A stretch of DNA of 64,000 nt from Chryseobacterium defluvii (lineage in GTDB: Bacteria; Bacteroidota; Bacteroidia; Flavobacteriales; Weeksellaceae), in NCBI RefSeq assembly GCF_014204415.1, contig NZ_JACHLE010000001.1, positions 930,001 through 994,000 of the forward strand, written 5' to 3'. The translations under genes were made by a program, and so were the position numbers. A model generated the notes under the pieces. The model worked only from the letters and a program-made list of their open reading frames with translations. It searched no databases and was not told the DNA's origin. Positions 15,932 to 25,901 of the stretch are shown piece after piece. Within the stretch, counting starts at the first letter, position 1, and each line of letters opens with the position of its first letter.

Positions 15932-18514
15932 TTATTCTTCAGAATCAGCATTCTCATTTCCTTCAGCCGGGTTTTCATTTTCGGCCTGAGGTGTTGCGTT
16001 GCTTTCCTGATTATCAGCTGCATCTGCCCCTTCTTCAATTTCTTCAGAATCATCTTCTACATCTTTATCCATCGCTACTTTTGCAATGGCTGCAATTTCA
16101 TCATTTTTCTTAAGGTTGATCATTCTTACCCCTTGCGTATTTCTTCCCATCACCCTCATTTCATCCATTCCCATTCTGATGGCCACTCCTGATTTATTGA
16201 TGATCATTAACCCGTCTTCATCCGTCACATTCTGAATGGCGATCAGGTTTCCTGTTTTATCAGTAATATTAAGGGTAATTACTCCTTTTCCTCCCCTGTT
16301 GGTGATTCTGTAATCCTCTACTGCAGTTCTCTTTCCATATCCCTTCTCAGAAACCACAAGTACCGTTTCATTTTCTACATCATTCACAACAATCATACCA
16401 ATAACCTCATCATTGTCTTCAAGCGTGATACCACGCACCCCGATGGAGCTTCTTCCTACTTCTCTTACTTTTTCTTCAGGGAAACGGATACATTTACCGT
16501 TTTTAGTAGCGATCATGATCTGAGAGTTTCCGTTAGTCAGGTAAGCACTTAATAACTGGTCGTTATCTCTGATCTCAATGGCATTAACCCCATTCACTCT
16601 TGGTCTTGAATAAGCTTCAAGCGAAGTTTTCTTGATTGTTCCGTTCTTGGTAACCATTACCACACTCATCTGATTTACATATTCAGAATCTTTAAGGTTG
16701 TTGGTTCTGATGTACGCTTTGATCTTATCATCCGGCTCTATATTGATAAGGTTCTGAACCGCTCTTCCTTTTGCCGTTTTGGAACCTTCCGGAATTTCGA
16801 ATACCCTCAGCCAGTAACATCTTCCTTTTTCGGTAAAGAACAGCATATACTGATGGTTGGTTGCAGAAACGATATATTCAAGGAAATCTTCATCCCTTGT
16901 CGTCGCAGCCCTGTTTCCTACACCGCCCCTGCTTTGGATCTTATATTCGGAAAGTGATGTTCTCTTGATGTATCCTGCGTGAGAAATGGTAAGAACCACG
17001 GATTCATTCGGAATGATATCTTCAATTGACATTTCTCCGCCTGAATAATCGATCTCGGTTCTTCTTTCGTCACCGTATTTTTCTTTAATTTCAATTAATT
17101 CTTCCTTGATGATCTGGAATCTTCTGCCTTCGTTGGCAAGGATGTCTTCCAAATTCTTAATCTCCTTCATAATGGCTTCGTACTCGTCACGGATCTTGTC
17201 AAGCTCCATTCCTGTTAAACGAGCCAAACGAAGATCCAGGATCGCCTGAGCTTGAATTTCGGAGAGGTCAAATGCTTCGATCAGGCCTTCTTTAGCTGCC
17301 TGAGGATTTGCACTGTGACGGATGATGGAAATGGCTTTATCTAAAGCATCCTGAGTACCGATCACTTTCATGAAGCCTTCAAGGATGTGGGCCCTTTCTT
17401 TAGCTTTTTTCAGCTCATATTCAGTTCTTCTTACGATCACAACATGCCTGTGCTCAACAAAGTGATGGATAATATCCTTCAGATTCAGCTGTTCCGGCCT
17501 TCCGTTGACCAATGCAATATTATTGACACTAAAAGAGGTTTGAAGCGCTGTATATTTGTATAAAAGGTTCAGGACTACATTCGGGATCGCATCATTTTTC
17601 AATTCATATACAACACGCAGACCTTTTCTGTCTGACTCATCCCTTATTTCATATATTCCCGGAATTTTTTCATCTTTAACCAGTTCTGCTGTTCTGGCGA
17701 TCATCTCTGCCTTATTAACCTGATAAGGAATTTCAGTAACGATAATGGCATTTCTGTTTCCTATTTCTTCAAAGCTGACTTTGGCACGAAGAATAACTCT
17801 TCCTCTACCGGTATGGAAAGCATCCCTTACCCCGTCATAGCCATAAATGATGCCTCCTGTAGGGAAATCGGGAGCAATAATGTGCTGCATCAGCTCATCG
17901 ATGGTAATTTCCTTGTTATCAATATAGGCACAGATAGCGTCTATAGATTCTGATAAGTTATGCGGGGCCATATTGGTCGCCATCCCTACCGCAATACCGG
18001 AAGTTCCGTTCACCAAAAGGTTTGGAACTTTAGTAGGCATTACCGTAGGTTCAGTTAAACTATCATCAAAGTTATTCTGAAAATCTACCGTTTCTTTATC
18101 CAGGTCTGAAAGGATCTCATCGGAGATCTTTTTTAATCTTGCTTCGGTATAACGCATTGCCGCAGGGGGGTCACCATCCATAGATCCAAAGTTCCCCTGG
18201 CCGTCAACCTGAGGATAACGTAAGCTCCATTCCTGGGCCATTCTCACCATTGCATCATATACAGAGGAGTCACCGTGCGGATGATATTTACCTAAAACAT
18301 CCCCAACAATTCTCGCAGATTTTAAATATTTTCTATTGGAAAAAACCCCTAAGCCATACATACCATAAAGCACTCTTCTATGAACGGGTTTCAAGCCATC
18401 TCTTACATCCGGTAATGCTCTGGAAACAATAACGGACATCGAATAATCGATATAAGATGACTTCATTTCATCAACAATGTTGATAGGAATCAGTCTTTCT
18501 CCTTCTTTTTGCAT
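15932..18514 (-). CDS. gyrA: DNA gyrase subunit A
   Basis: Type IIA topoisomerase subunit that cuts and rejoins DNA to add negative supercoils with GyrB. 860 residues from ATG 18514 ([13 protein letters not shown]); two extra in-frame codons precede it. The catalytic tyrosine is Y122 in [10 protein letters not shown]. The quinolone-resistance region reads [11 protein letters not shown] with Ser83 and Asp87 in the E. coli numbering, so it is wild type at the two main resistance positions. The six-bladed C-terminal DNA-wrapping domain includes the GyrA-box variant TNRGGKG. The last 40 residues are strongly acidic, as in regulatory tails of other GyrA proteins. Confidence 0.97.
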   Translation of the reverse strand: MQKEGERLIPINIVDEMKSSYIDYSMSVIVSRALPDVRDGLKPVHRRVLYGMYGLGVFSNRKYLKSARIVGDVLGKYHPHGDSSVYDAMVRMAQEWSLRYPQVDGQGNFGSMDGDPPAAMRYTEARLKKISDEILSDLDKETVDFQNNFDDSLTEPTVMPTKVPNLLVNGTSGIAVGMATNMAPHNLSESIDAICAYIDNKEITIDELMQHIIAPDFPTGGIIYGYDGVRDAFHTGRGRVILRAKVSFEEIGNRNAIIVTEIPYQVNKAEMIARTAELVKDEKIPGIYEIRDESDRKGLRVVYELKNDAIPNVVLNLLYKYTALQTSFSVNNIALVNGRPEQLNLKDIIHHFVEHRHVVIVRRTEYELKKAKERAHILEGFMKVIGTQDALDKAISIIRHSANPQAAKEGLIEAFDLSEIQAQAILDLRLARLTGMELDKIRDEYEAIMKEIKNLEDILANEGRRFQIIKEELIEIKEKYGDERRTEIDYSGGEMSIEDIIPNESVVLTISHAGYIKRTSLSEYKIQSRGGVGNRAATTRDEDFLEYIVSATNHQYMLFFTEKGRCYWLRVFEIPEGSKTAKGRAVQNLINIEPDDKIKAYIRTNNLKDSEYVNQMSVVMVTKNGTIKKTSLEAYSRPRVNGVNAIEIRDNDQLLSAYLTNGNSQIMIATKNGKCIRFPEEKVREVGRSSIGVRGITLEDNDEVIGMIVVNDVENETVLVVSEKGYGKRTAVEDYRITNRGGKGVITLNITDKTGNLIAIQNVTDEDGLMIINKSGVAIRMGMDEMRVMGRNTQGVRMINLKKNDEIAAIAKVAMDKDVEDDSEEIEEGADAADNQESNATPQAENENPAEGNENADSEE

Positions 18515-18662
18515 AAACAAATTTTATTATAATGATAGTCAGACCCTTAGATGAGTGTCTGAGAATTATTTGTTACCCTTTTTTAATAACGGGCTAATTT
18601 ACGAAAAATTTGCCGATTTTTGCCCTAGAATTTATCCACAAAATCTTAAAAATTCATAAAAT

Positions 18663-18977
18663 ATGAGCGTATTAAGTATAACTTTCCATTGTCCGAAAAA
18701 TAATATTGAGGAATGGGAAAATTATATGGACGAGTCACTGATCTTAATGACTGAAAATCTTATGGATGTAAATAAATATATCCTTTCTGAAGTACACAGT
18801 GATTATATTGAGGAGGGAAAGAATTACAACCTTCTTTTGCTGTTTGATAATGATGATCTTCGGAATGATTTTATTCAAAGTGAACTGGTAAATATCACGG
18901 AAAGAATTGAGAAAAAGTTCGGACAGGATATTATGATTTTCAACACGTTTTTAAATCCAAAGAAATCTAGGTTTTAA
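18663..18977 (+). CDS. DUF4286 family protein
   Basis: 104 residues on the plus strand, one of only three complete plus-strand genes here. The pattern of an N-terminal beta strand (SVLSITFHCP), a tryptophan-containing helix (IEEWENYMDE), and a C-terminal IMIFNTFLNPK fits DUF4286, a small alpha/beta ferredoxin-like family of Bacteroidetes with unknown function. No signal peptide. Divergent from gyrA and followed by a clear terminator, so monocistronic. Confidence 0.75.
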   Translation: MSVLSITFHCPKNNIEEWENYMDESLILMTENLMDVNKYILSEVHSDYIEEGKNYNLLLLFDNDDLRNDFIQSELVNITERIEKKFGQDIMIFNTFLNPKKSRF

Positions 18978-18989
18978 ACGATAAAGGAT

Positions 18990-19017
18990 AAAAGCCCTGA
19001 TGTTGATCGGGGCTTTT
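18990..19017 (+). terminator. Terminator after the DUF4286 gene
   Basis: 8-bp stem AAAAGCCC with GGGCTTTT around a 12-nt loop, ending in TTTT. Just downstream of the plus-strand stop. Confidence 0.8.
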
Positions 19018-19163
19018 GGGTTATTAATTTTTGATCTTTGAGCCTGTTTTTTTTGAACTATTAAAGAACCATAAGATGTTATTAAGTATTATAGTCTAAT
19101 ATAGGTCGTTTATTGAACTTTGTTTTAATATTTTTTACGACTATAAATCCTAGTTTATACTTA

Positions 19164-19658
19164 TTAATAAACCTTTTCGCTTCTTCTTTCCAGCATGACC
19201 ACATCTTTCCATTCACCATTCAGTTTTCCTAATTTCTGACGGGTGCCTACGATCCGGAAACCGTTTTTCTGATGGAATTTGACTGATGCCTGATTTTCCG
19301 GGAATATATTGGACTGTAAGGTCCAGAATCCGTGATCTTCACTATCTAAAATCATCTTTCTGAGTAATACTGATCCCAAACCCAATCCCTGATATTTATC
19401 GTCAAAATAAATGCTGACTTCTGCAACGCCTTTAAAACACTGTCTCTTACTTACGGGTTTCAACCCGCACCAGCCTACGACTTCATCGTTTTCATTTTCC
19501 AATACCCATCGGCAGTCATTAAAAAATTCCATACCCCAGGCTTCCGCGTTGGGAACTTCTGTCTCGAAAGTCGCCATTCCTCCATCGATACCCATCCGGA
19601 AAATTTCCAAAACCCGGGGAATATCTCCCGGAAGCATTTCTCTTAATTCGTAATTCAT
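19164..19658 (-). CDS. GNAT family N-acetyltransferase
   Basis: 164 residues. Acetyl-CoA-binding motif A is visible as VSIYFDDKYQGLGLGSVLL (about 83-101, with Gln-x-x-Gly-x-Gly), followed by LQSNIFPENQASVKFHQKNGF (motif B, about 115-135), the arrangement seen in phosphinothricin acetyltransferase-like enzymes. The acceptor substrate is not predictable. Cytoplasmic. Start is four bases from the DUF421 stop, so the two genes are probably in one unit. Confidence 0.88.
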   Translation of the reverse strand: MNYELREMLPGDIPRVLEIFRMGIDGGMATFETEVPNAEAWGMEFFNDCRWVLENENDEVVGWCGLKPVSKRQCFKGVAEVSIYFDDKYQGLGLGSVLLRKMILDSEDHGFWTLQSNIFPENQASVKFHQKNGFRIVGTRQKLGKLNGEWKDVVMLERRSEKVY

Positions 19659-19662
19659 TGTG

Positions 19663-20175
19663 CTAGTGATATTTTCTTTTATTTTTTCGCTTTATCCTTG
19701 TATAATGTGTCTGCTTATCGTTCTCATCCTGTGATATAACGCTGATATTTCCGTCAACTTCCAGAATAGAGAGTTTCACATGTTTTATTGTCTCTACTCC
19801 ATGTTCTCTTATGGCTTCTTTCAGCTCATCCTCGGTAATTTTCACTTTGCTCAGGGCTTTTTCATCAACTATACCGTCTTTAACCAAAATTACAGGATCA
19901 TCCTCAAGAAATTTTTCAAAAGAATGGTTGGAGAACATCAGCCTTTTGACAATAAAATTAGCGGCAAACAATACTAATGCAGCAATAAGACCGCCCTGCA
20001 AAGAGGTATCCTGCCCCACCATAGCGTTCTGTACGGCATTGGAAATAAGCAGCAGCAAGACCACGTCTCCGGCATTAAGCTGGGAAAGCTGGTTTTTACC
20101 AAATAAACGGATAGCTATTACCATAAAAAGGTAAACGCAAAGGGAGCGGACCACTACATCAAGAATAGGATTCAC
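19663..20175 (-). CDS. DUF421 (YetF-like) membrane protein
   Basis: 170 residues. Three N-terminal membrane segments (about 5-22, 38-54 and 62-79) contain MVIAIRLFGKNQLSQL and DVVLLLLISNAVQNAMVG, the hallmark of the YetF family. The following cytoplasmic domain (about 85-160) has the conserved FLEDDPVILVKDG element. YetF-like proteins form membrane dimers; their role is uncertain, with sporulation links in Firmicutes only. The C-terminal tail is highly basic (RIKRKNKRK). Confidence 0.85.
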   Translation of the reverse strand: MNPILDVVVRSLCVYLFMVIAIRLFGKNQLSQLNAGDVVLLLLISNAVQNAMVGQDTSLQGGLIAALVLFAANFIVKRLMFSNHSFEKFLEDDPVILVKDGIVDEKALSKVKITEDELKEAIREHGVETIKHVKLSILEVDGNISVISQDENDKQTHYTRIKRKNKRKYH

Positions 20176-20255
20176 AATAGTTTATTTATACTCAAATGTA
20201 TAAATTTTTACGTTTTGCGGAATGTAAATTTTAAGATTTTAATGAAATAAAAAAA

Positions 20256-20270
20256 CCGCTTAAAAAGCGG
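20256..20270 (-). terminator. Terminator after the small GG-leader peptide gene
   Basis: Short GC-rich 5-bp stem (CCGCT with AGCGG) and 5-nt loop, followed on the minus strand by a run of seven T. Positioned 10 bases after the stop at 20281. Confidence 0.65.
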
Positions 20271-20280
20271 CTTTAATTTT

Positions 20281-20415
20281 TTAAGGACATTGAGCAATCG
20301 GAACTTCGCTGCATACTACAGCATTCATCCATTCGCAGTAAACACAGTACTTTTTAGGAGCACCGCCACTTACTTTTTTCAATTCTTCTTTTGAAAGTTT
20401 TTTCAGATTTTTCAT
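20281..20415 (-). CDS. Small double-glycine leader peptide (bacteriocin-like)
   Basis: 44 residues, too short for the usual ORF cut-off. Residues 1-18 (MKNLKKLSKEELKKVSGG) form a textbook double-glycine leader of class II bacteriocins and related exported peptides, cleaved by C39 peptidase/ABC exporters. The predicted mature peptide has 26 residues with four cysteines: a CVYC pair near its start and two more (C35 and C43) near its end, which could form two disulfides. Chryseobacterium genomes commonly carry such bacteriocin-like peptide genes. It has its own terminator. No exporter or immunity gene is adjacent, so role (antimicrobial, signal or other) is open. Confidence 0.75.
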   Translation of the reverse strand: MKNLKKLSKEELKKVSGGAPKKYCVYCEWMNAVVCSEVPIAQCP

Positions 20416-20510
20416 ATCGTTTTACTTTTGCTGGTTCAATTTAAAACGAAATATCTAATACTTTATTACAGCTTAAGGTTTAAAACTTTCAGCATTTTCA
20501 GATTCAAACA

Positions 20511-23339
20511 TTAAAGTTCTCTCTTTAAAAACTTCCCTGTAAGACTCTTTTTAGATTTTATAATCTCTTCCGGGGTTCCCTGTGCTACGATCTGTCCGCC
20601 ATGCTTCCCGCCTTCAGGACCAACATCTATAATGTGGTCCGCCATTTTGATGACATCCATATTATGCTCAATAATGATGAATGAATTCCCAAGATCTACC
20701 AATTGATTGATCGCATCCATCAGGATCTTTACATCTTCAAAATGAAGCCCGGTTGTAGGCTCATCCAGGATGTACAATGTATTTCCCGTCTGTCTCTTGG
20801 CTAGTTCCGTGGCCAGTTTTATACGTTGTGCTTCACCACCGGAAAGTGTGGTAGACTGTTGTCCCAAGGTGATGTACCCTAGACCTACATCATGCAGGGT
20901 TTTCACTCTGGCATAGATCTTCGGGATCGGCTGGAAGAATTCCACGGCTTCATCGATCGTCATGTCCAGTACATCGGAAATGGATTTTCCTTTATAACGG
21001 ACTTCCAGGGTTTCTCTATTGAAACGCTTTCCGTTGCAGGTTTCGCAATGAACATATACATCCGGCAGGAAGTTCATTTCAATGACCTTCAAGCCTCCGC
21101 CCTGGCAGGTTTCGCATCTTCCGCCTTTCACATTGAAAGAGAATCTTCCTGGCTTATATCCACGGATCTTACTTTCCGGCAATTCTGAAAAAAGGTTTCT
21201 GATATCCGTAAACATTCCTGTGTAGGTTGCAGGATTTGAACGCGGGGTCCTTCCGATCGGGGTCTGGTCTACATCTACAATTTTATCAATATTCTCAAGC
21301 CCTTCGATCTTTTTATAGGGTAAGGGCTCCTGAACTGCCCTGTAAAAATGCTTGTTAAGGATTGGGTAGAGGGTTCCATTAATGAGTGAAGATTTTCCGC
21401 TTCCCGAGATACCGGTAACCACCACCAGTTTTCCTAATGGAATATCAAGGTTTACACTCTTAAGATTATTTCCGGTAGCTCCTTTCAGCAATATGCTTTT
21501 ACCATTTCCGGCTCTTCTTTCTGACGGAACCTCTATTTTTCTTTTTCCGTTAATGTATTGCGCCGTAATGGTATCGGCTTTCAGCAGATCTTTGGGTTTT
21601 CCCTGCCAGAGGATCTCTCCACCAAATTTACCGGCTCTTGGACCAATATCCAGCACCTCATCAGCTTCCAGGATCATATCTTTGTCATGCTCTACTACTA
21701 AAACGGAATTTCCAATGTCTCTGAGATTTTTCAGTGAATTGATCAATCGCTCATTATCTCTCTGATGCAACCCGATGCTGGGTTCATCCAGAATATACAG
21801 CACATTTACCAGCTGGGAGCCAATCTGTGTTGCGAGACGGATCCTCTGGGATTCTCCTCCTGAAAGTGTTTTTGAGCTTCTGCTCAGACTCAGGTAGTCC
21901 AGCCCCACATCCAATAAGAATTGCAGGCGGGTTTCGATCTCTTTTAAAATCTCGTGGGCAATGATCTTATTTTTTTCGGAAAATTTATCTTTAACCTCTT
22001 TCAGCCAATCCTGTAAATCAGCCAGACTCAAGGCATTGACCTCAGCAATATTTTTTCCATCGATCTTAAAACTCAGGCTTGACTGCTGAAGACGCGTTCC
22101 GCCACATTCAGGGCAGGCTTCTTCTGTTGTAAAGTGCCTTTCCAAAAGGATCGCTTCATAGGTTTCCCTCTCATCGATAATCTCCTCCATGAAAGGAATC
22201 AATCCATCGAAACTAACCTTTATTTTCTTGGTAATCCCGGCATATTTAAGATCTTTATTGAATTCTTTATGACAGCCGTTATACATATAATCCAATGCTT
22301 CCTCAGGAACCTCTTTTAAAGGAGTGGCCAAGCCCAAACCGAAAATTTCAAGGATACTTTTGATCTGCGACAAGATCCATTTGTTGGATTTAATATCTTC
22401 CAGAGGAAGTAGACCACCCTGATTAATGGATAGTTTAGGATTATCGATAAAATAATCTGTATTGATCTTTTTGATGGTTCCCAGTCCTTTACAGTTCGGG
22501 CAACTTCCTTTCGGAGAGTTGAAGGAGAAAGTATTGGGTTCGGGCAAAGCTAATGAATGGCCGGTTTCCGCATCCATCAGGTTTTTTGAAAAATATTCGA
22601 TATCCGTGCCTCCCAGTCTCTGGATCCCGATGATCCCTTCTCCCATTTCCATAGCTGTTCTCAGGGATTTTTCCATTCTGTTTTCGGAAGCACTTTCCCC
22701 TATGATCCAGCGGTCGATCACAATATCAATATCGTGGGTTTTATATCGGTCAAGCTTTAAGTCATATTCAATATCCTGCAGCTCACCATCAATTCTTGCC
22801 TGTCCATACCCTTTTTTTGCCATTTGTACGAAAAGCTCATGATAGTGCCCTTTTCTTGCTCTCACAACCGGAGCCAACAGCATTATTTTTTCTCCTTTAT
22901 AATTTTCTTTAATGGTCTCGAGGATCTGCTCTTCGGTATAGCTTACCAGCTTTTTTCCCGTGGATAATGAATAGGCATCGGATACCCTTGCATATAAAAG
23001 ACGAAGAAAGTCATATAATTCGGTAACGGTCCCTACTGTAGAACGAGGGTTTTTATTCGTGGTTTTCTGTTCAATGGCAATTACGGGAGAAAGTCCTTCT
23101 ATCTTATCTACATCCGGACGCTCTAATCCTCCCAGGAACTGACGGGCATACGCGGAAAAAGTTTCAATATACCGGCGCTGGCCTTCTGCAAAAATGGTAT
23201 CGAAAGCCAGTGAAGATTTCCCGCTCCCGGAAAGCCCTGTGATCACCACCAATTCATTGCGTGGGATTTTAACATTAATGTTTTTAAGATTATGCTCGCG
23301 TGCGCCGTAAACCTCTATATATTCCGTTGATTTGCTCAT
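20511..23339 (-). CDS. uvrA: Excinuclease ABC subunit A
   Basis: Damage-recognition ATPase of nucleotide excision repair, working as a dimer with UvrB. 942 residues, normal. Two ABC modules: Walker A motifs GLSGSGKSS (about 35-43) and GISGSGKSS (about 640), signature [12 protein letters not shown] (about 490) and [12 protein letters not shown] (about 830). Zinc-finger cysteine pairs appear as CPNCKG (about 280), CPECGG (about 410), and CETCQGGG with CETCNG (about 735-765). The start ATG at 23339 begins [20 protein letters not shown], as in the family. A TAATTTTG box sits upstream at 23375-23382. Confidence 0.97.
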   Translation of the reverse strand: MSKSTEYIEVYGAREHNLKNINVKIPRNELVVITGLSGSGKSSLAFDTIFAEGQRRYIETFSAYARQFLGGLERPDVDKIEGLSPVIAIEQKTTNKNPRSTVGTVTELYDFLRLLYARVSDAYSLSTGKKLVSYTEEQILETIKENYKGEKIMLLAPVVRARKGHYHELFVQMAKKGYGQARIDGELQDIEYDLKLDRYKTHDIDIVIDRWIIGESASENRMEKSLRTAMEMGEGIIGIQRLGGTDIEYFSKNLMDAETGHSLALPEPNTFSFNSPKGSCPNCKGLGTIKKINTDYFIDNPKLSINQGGLLPLEDIKSNKWILSQIKSILEIFGLGLATPLKEVPEEALDYMYNGCHKEFNKDLKYAGITKKIKVSFDGLIPFMEEIIDERETYEAILLERHFTTEEACPECGGTRLQQSSLSFKIDGKNIAEVNALSLADLQDWLKEVKDKFSEKNKIIAHEILKEIETRLQFLLDVGLDYLSLSRSSKTLSGGESQRIRLATQIGSQLVNVLYILDEPSIGLHQRDNERLINSLKNLRDIGNSVLVVEHDKDMILEADEVLDIGPRAGKFGGEILWQGKPKDLLKADTITAQYINGKRKIEVPSERRAGNGKSILLKGATGNNLKSVNLDIPLGKLVVVTGISGSGKSSLINGTLYPILNKHFYRAVQEPLPYKKIEGLENIDKIVDVDQTPIGRTPRSNPATYTGMFTDIRNLFSELPESKIRGYKPGRFSFNVKGGRCETCQGGGLKVIEMNFLPDVYVHCETCNGKRFNRETLEVRYKGKSISDVLDMTIDEAVEFFQPIPKIYARVKTLHDVGLGYITLGQQSTTLSGGEAQRIKLATELAKRQTGNTLYILDEPTTGLHFEDVKILMDAINQLVDLGNSFIIIEHNMDVIKMADHIIDVGPEGGKHGGQIVAQGTPEEIIKSKKSLTGKFLKREL

Positions 23340-23374
23340 AATGTAGAGTGATTCTGCCTGAAAATCACGATGGG

Positions 23375-23382
23375 CAAAATTA
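23375..23382 (-). promoter_or_regulatory. -7 promoter box upstream of uvrA
   Basis: TAATTTTG on the minus strand fits TAnnTTTG and lies 36 bases before the uvrA start. No -33 element is seen at standard spacing. Confidence 0.4.
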
Positions 23383-23465
23383 CGGAATTTTATGGAATTT
23401 TATTCACCACTAATGTTACAAAAGTTTTTGTTTTTAAATTAATAAAAAACTACTTTTCTAAGTGA

Positions 23466-23490
23466 GATACTTCGACTTCGCTCAGCATGG
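23466..23490. repeat. Dispersed repeat fragment with TTCGACTTCGCTCAGC core
   Basis: The core resembles a dispersed intergenic repeat frequent in Flavobacteriia. Degenerate relatives in this window are near 6600-6630 (GCACTTCGTTCCGTTCTG) and 25174-25190 (TTTCGACTTAGCTCG). No gene within. Confidence 0.4.
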
Positions 23491-23553
23491 CAAACAGGAT
23501 GTTTAATGAAATTATAATAGCAATTATAAGAGTTAATAATGTCTGAGAATAAG

Positions 23554-23591
23554 GAATTCCGGCTTTCAAACAAGTTTGAAAGCCGGAATTC
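23554..23591. repeat. Perfect 18-bp palindrome with 2-nt loop
   Basis: The arm GAATTCCGGCTTTCAAAC is followed by AA and its exact reverse complement. It lies between uvrA and the permease gene stop (23609). It is longer than typical terminator stems here and neither side has a strong T-run, so it may be a factor-dependent or bidirectional terminator, or an mRNA-stabilising hairpin for the permease transcript. Confidence 0.8.
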
Positions 23592-23608
23592 TAAACTGTA
23601 ACTAATTG

Positions 23609-25024
23609 TTATTCATTAACTTTTTTATTTCTATTGATAAAGTAATACACCGGAAGCCCCAATAAAACCATTAAAAATCCGGGCCATGTGTACTGCTGCT
23701 TATAGATGAGAAGCAGAATGCAGAACCCTGCACCTATCAATAAATAAATGATGGGAGTAATCGGATATAGCCATGTTTTATAAGGCCTTTCCAGATCAGG
23801 TTTTTTAAATCTTAGGTAGATCACTCCGAACACGGTGATCATATAGAATAACACGATCACAAAAGAAATCATATCCAGAAGGTTTCCATACTGTCCGCTT
23901 AAGCACAAAACAGAAGCCCAGATTCCCTGCATCCATAATGCATTGGCCGGAACATCATTTTTATTATTATCTACAGCTGACTTAAAAAACAAACCGTCTT
24001 TAGCCATTGTCTGAAAAACCCTGGCTCCAGCCAAGATCAGTCCGTTGTTACATCCGAAAGTGGATACCATCACCAATATAGCAATAATAATGGTTCCCGC
24101 ACTCCCGAATATATTCTGTGAAGCCGCCACCGCCACCCTGTCATTCGCAGCAAATGCAATGGAATCCCTGTCTAAGGCATTCAGGTAAATATAATTTACG
24201 GCAATATATAAAATCATTACGGCAGTTGTCCCGTAAATCATTGATTTCACTACATTCTTCTTTGGGTTTTCAATCTCACCTGAAACGAAAGTCACACTTT
24301 CCCATGCTACGGAACTGAAAACCGAACCCACCATTGCCGCTGCAATCCCACCGAGTAATGTCATACCTCCAATAGGCTCCCATCCTTCTTTAAGGAAATT
24401 TCCGTCTATATCTTTTTTAAGATTGTTAAAAGAATCAGATCCTAAACTGAAATTTTCTGATAAATGGGAAACATCCACTAAAATAAAGCCTACTGCTATC
24501 AGCCCCAATAAAGCCAATACTTTAGATCCTGTGAAAATATTCTGTAATAATTTCCCGCTTTCCACCCCTCTTGTATTGATATAGGTCAGCAGAAGAATAA
24601 TGGCAATAGCTAATATCTGTATCCAGGTGATCTTAAATTCTCCACTCTGAAAAATAGGAGCCGCATCGTTAAGGGCAGGAACGAGATAGGCTGTAAATTT
24701 CCCGAAGGCCATAGCCACAGCAGCAATTGTACCTGTCTGGATCACAGTGAACAATCCCCATCCATAAAGAAAGCCCATTTTTTTGCCAAAAATTTCGGTA
24801 AGATAAGTGTATTGTCCTCCCGCTTTAGGAAATAGGGCCGAAAGCTCACCGTAACTTATTGCAGCTGCTACGGTCATGATCCCGGTAATGACCCAAACAA
24901 TGATCATCCAGTATCCGGAACCCAGATTTCTCATCATATCGGCACTTACTATAAATATTCCGCTACCGATCATAGAGCCCATTACAAGCATAATGGCGTC
25001 CCAAAGTTTTAGTTTTTTCTGCAT
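23609..25024 (-). CDS. APC superfamily amino acid permease
   Basis: 471 residues with about twelve membrane helices. The first helix carries MLVMGSMIGSGIFIVSADM, the unwound GSGIF motif that binds the amino acid alpha-carboxylate in APC transporters. FPKAGGQYTYL (about 65-75) and SVAWESVTFVSGEIENPKKNV (about 240-260) are further family marks of the LAT/serine-threonine exchanger-like group. Inner membrane. Substrate not predictable. A TATATTTG box occurs on the minus strand just upstream (25040-25047). Confidence 0.9.
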   Translation of the reverse strand: MQKKLKLWDAIMLVMGSMIGSGIFIVSADMMRNLGSGYWMIIVWVITGIMTVAAAISYGELSALFPKAGGQYTYLTEIFGKKMGFLYGWGLFTVIQTGTIAAVAMAFGKFTAYLVPALNDAAPIFQSGEFKITWIQILAIAIILLLTYINTRGVESGKLLQNIFTGSKVLALLGLIAVGFILVDVSHLSENFSLGSDSFNNLKKDIDGNFLKEGWEPIGGMTLLGGIAAAMVGSVFSSVAWESVTFVSGEIENPKKNVVKSMIYGTTAVMILYIAVNYIYLNALDRDSIAFAANDRVAVAASQNIFGSAGTIIIAILVMVSTFGCNNGLILAGARVFQTMAKDGLFFKSAVDNNKNDVPANALWMQGIWASVLCLSGQYGNLLDMISFVIVLFYMITVFGVIYLRFKKPDLERPYKTWLYPITPIIYLLIGAGFCILLLIYKQQYTWPGFLMVLLGLPVYYFINRNKKVNE

Positions 25025-25230
25025 AGTGATGTATAGGGGTCAAATATAAACAAATATGCATTTGGTTTTTAACTTTGTTTGTATTTTGGTACTTAATATG
25101 ACTTTTCTCAAAAAATTAACTCAAAAGTTTTTAATCAGGCTTTAAAAGTCATTAAAAGGTCCATATACAAGGCCATTTCGACTTAGCTCGTTTTTCCTAA
25201 AGTTTTTTATCCACCTTAAGTATCCGGAAA

Positions 25231-25252
25231 GCTTTTGTGGCTTTTGTAGTGG
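25231..25252. repeat. 9-nt-period repeat fragment (CTTTTGTGG type)
   Basis: CTTTTGTGG is followed in phase by CTTTTGTAG and TGG. The reverse-complementary type (CCACAAAAGTCACAAGAG) appears at 55921-55946. Looks like a solo arm of a short-period element. Confidence 0.5.
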
Positions 25253-25282
25253 AAAATAAAACAAGTTCAGGGTTATACAGGT

Positions 25283-25311
25283 TTTGGATTCAATTTTTAT
25301 TAGTATTTTTG
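25283..25311 (+). promoter_or_regulatory. Promoter of the DUF4920 gene
   Basis: TTTG (-33, 25283-25286) and TATTTTTG (-7, 25304-25311) are separated by 17 bases, a good match to the Bacteroidetes primary sigma consensus. The start codon is 15 bases downstream. Confidence 0.65.
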
Positions 25312-25326
25312 GAAAAAATATTAAAA

Positions 25327-25842
25327 ATGAAATTCAAGGCTATATTATTTGCAGTTGCAGTAAGTGTTTCTTCTCTGGCATTTGCGCAGGAAACTTCACA
25401 GAAAAAATTTGCTCCGCCAGCCGGGAATGCACTTGTAGGAGATGCATACGGAGCCGGTGTTAACACCCAGTCCGAATCTAAAGCTATTACCGTTAAAAAA
25501 CTGGCTAAAAAATTAAAAAAAGACAATAAAAAAGCTGAAGGTGTTGCCATTAAAGGTAAAGTAACGGATGTTTGTGAGAAAAAAGGATGCTGGCTAACCA
25601 TCCAGACTGAAGATGATTCTCAGTTCTTTGTAAAAATGAAAGATTATGCTTTCTTCGTTCCAACAGCTTTAAAAGGTAAAAATGTAGTACTGGAAGGAAG
25701 TGCGGAAAGGAAAGTAATTTCTGTGGATGAGCAGAAGCATTATGCCGAAGATGCTAAAAAGCCACAATCTGAGATAGATGCAATTACAAAACCGAAAGAA
25801 GAGATCAGATTTATGGCCAACGGCATTAAAGTAGTCAACTAA
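25327..25842 (+). CDS. DUF4920 exported protein
   Basis: 171 residues from ATG 25327, which gives a good signal peptide (MKFKAILFAVAVSVSSLAFAQ); a 30-codon upstream extension is open but crosses the promoter. The body matches DUF4920: AIKGKVTDVCEKKGCWLTIQ (about residues 78-97) with two cysteines in CEKKGC, then DDSQFFVKMKDYAFFVP and a GKNVVLEGSA strand, consistent with a small OB-like beta barrel. The paired cysteines could bind a metal or form a disulfide. Function unknown; periplasmic. Monocistronic, ending at a shared bidirectional terminator. Confidence 0.82.
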   Translation: MKFKAILFAVAVSVSSLAFAQETSQKKFAPPAGNALVGDAYGAGVNTQSESKAITVKKLAKKLKKDNKKAEGVAIKGKVTDVCEKKGCWLTIQTEDDSQFFVKMKDYAFFVPTALKGKNVVLEGSAERKVISVDEQKHYAEDAKKPQSEIDAITKPKEEIRFMANGIKVVN

Positions 25843-25870
25843 TTCGTTTTACTGAAACAAATTATAAAAC

Positions 25871-25901
25871 AAAAGCGGAACAATTAAATTGTTCCGCTTT
25901 T
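25871..25901. terminator. Bidirectional terminator between convergent genes
   Basis: Perfect 14-bp stem (AAAAGCGGAACAAT and its complement) with a 3-nt loop and T-runs on both strands. Serves DUF4920 (plus) and the M14 peptidase (minus). Confidence 0.9.

Larger units (their letters stand above)
25025..25326. other. Gene-free divergent intergenic region
   Basis: About 300 bp between the permease and DUF4920 genes, transcribed divergently. It contains a minus-strand -7 box (25040-25047), a degenerate dispersed repeat (25174-25190), a 9-nt-period repeat (25231-25252) and the plus-strand promoter at 25283-25311. No ORF beyond an unlikely N-terminal extension of DUF4920. Confidence 0.6.

Noticed and set aside
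15932..18514. Quinolone-resistance change in GyrA
   Set aside because: Ser83 and Asp87 are both present, the susceptible state at these positions.
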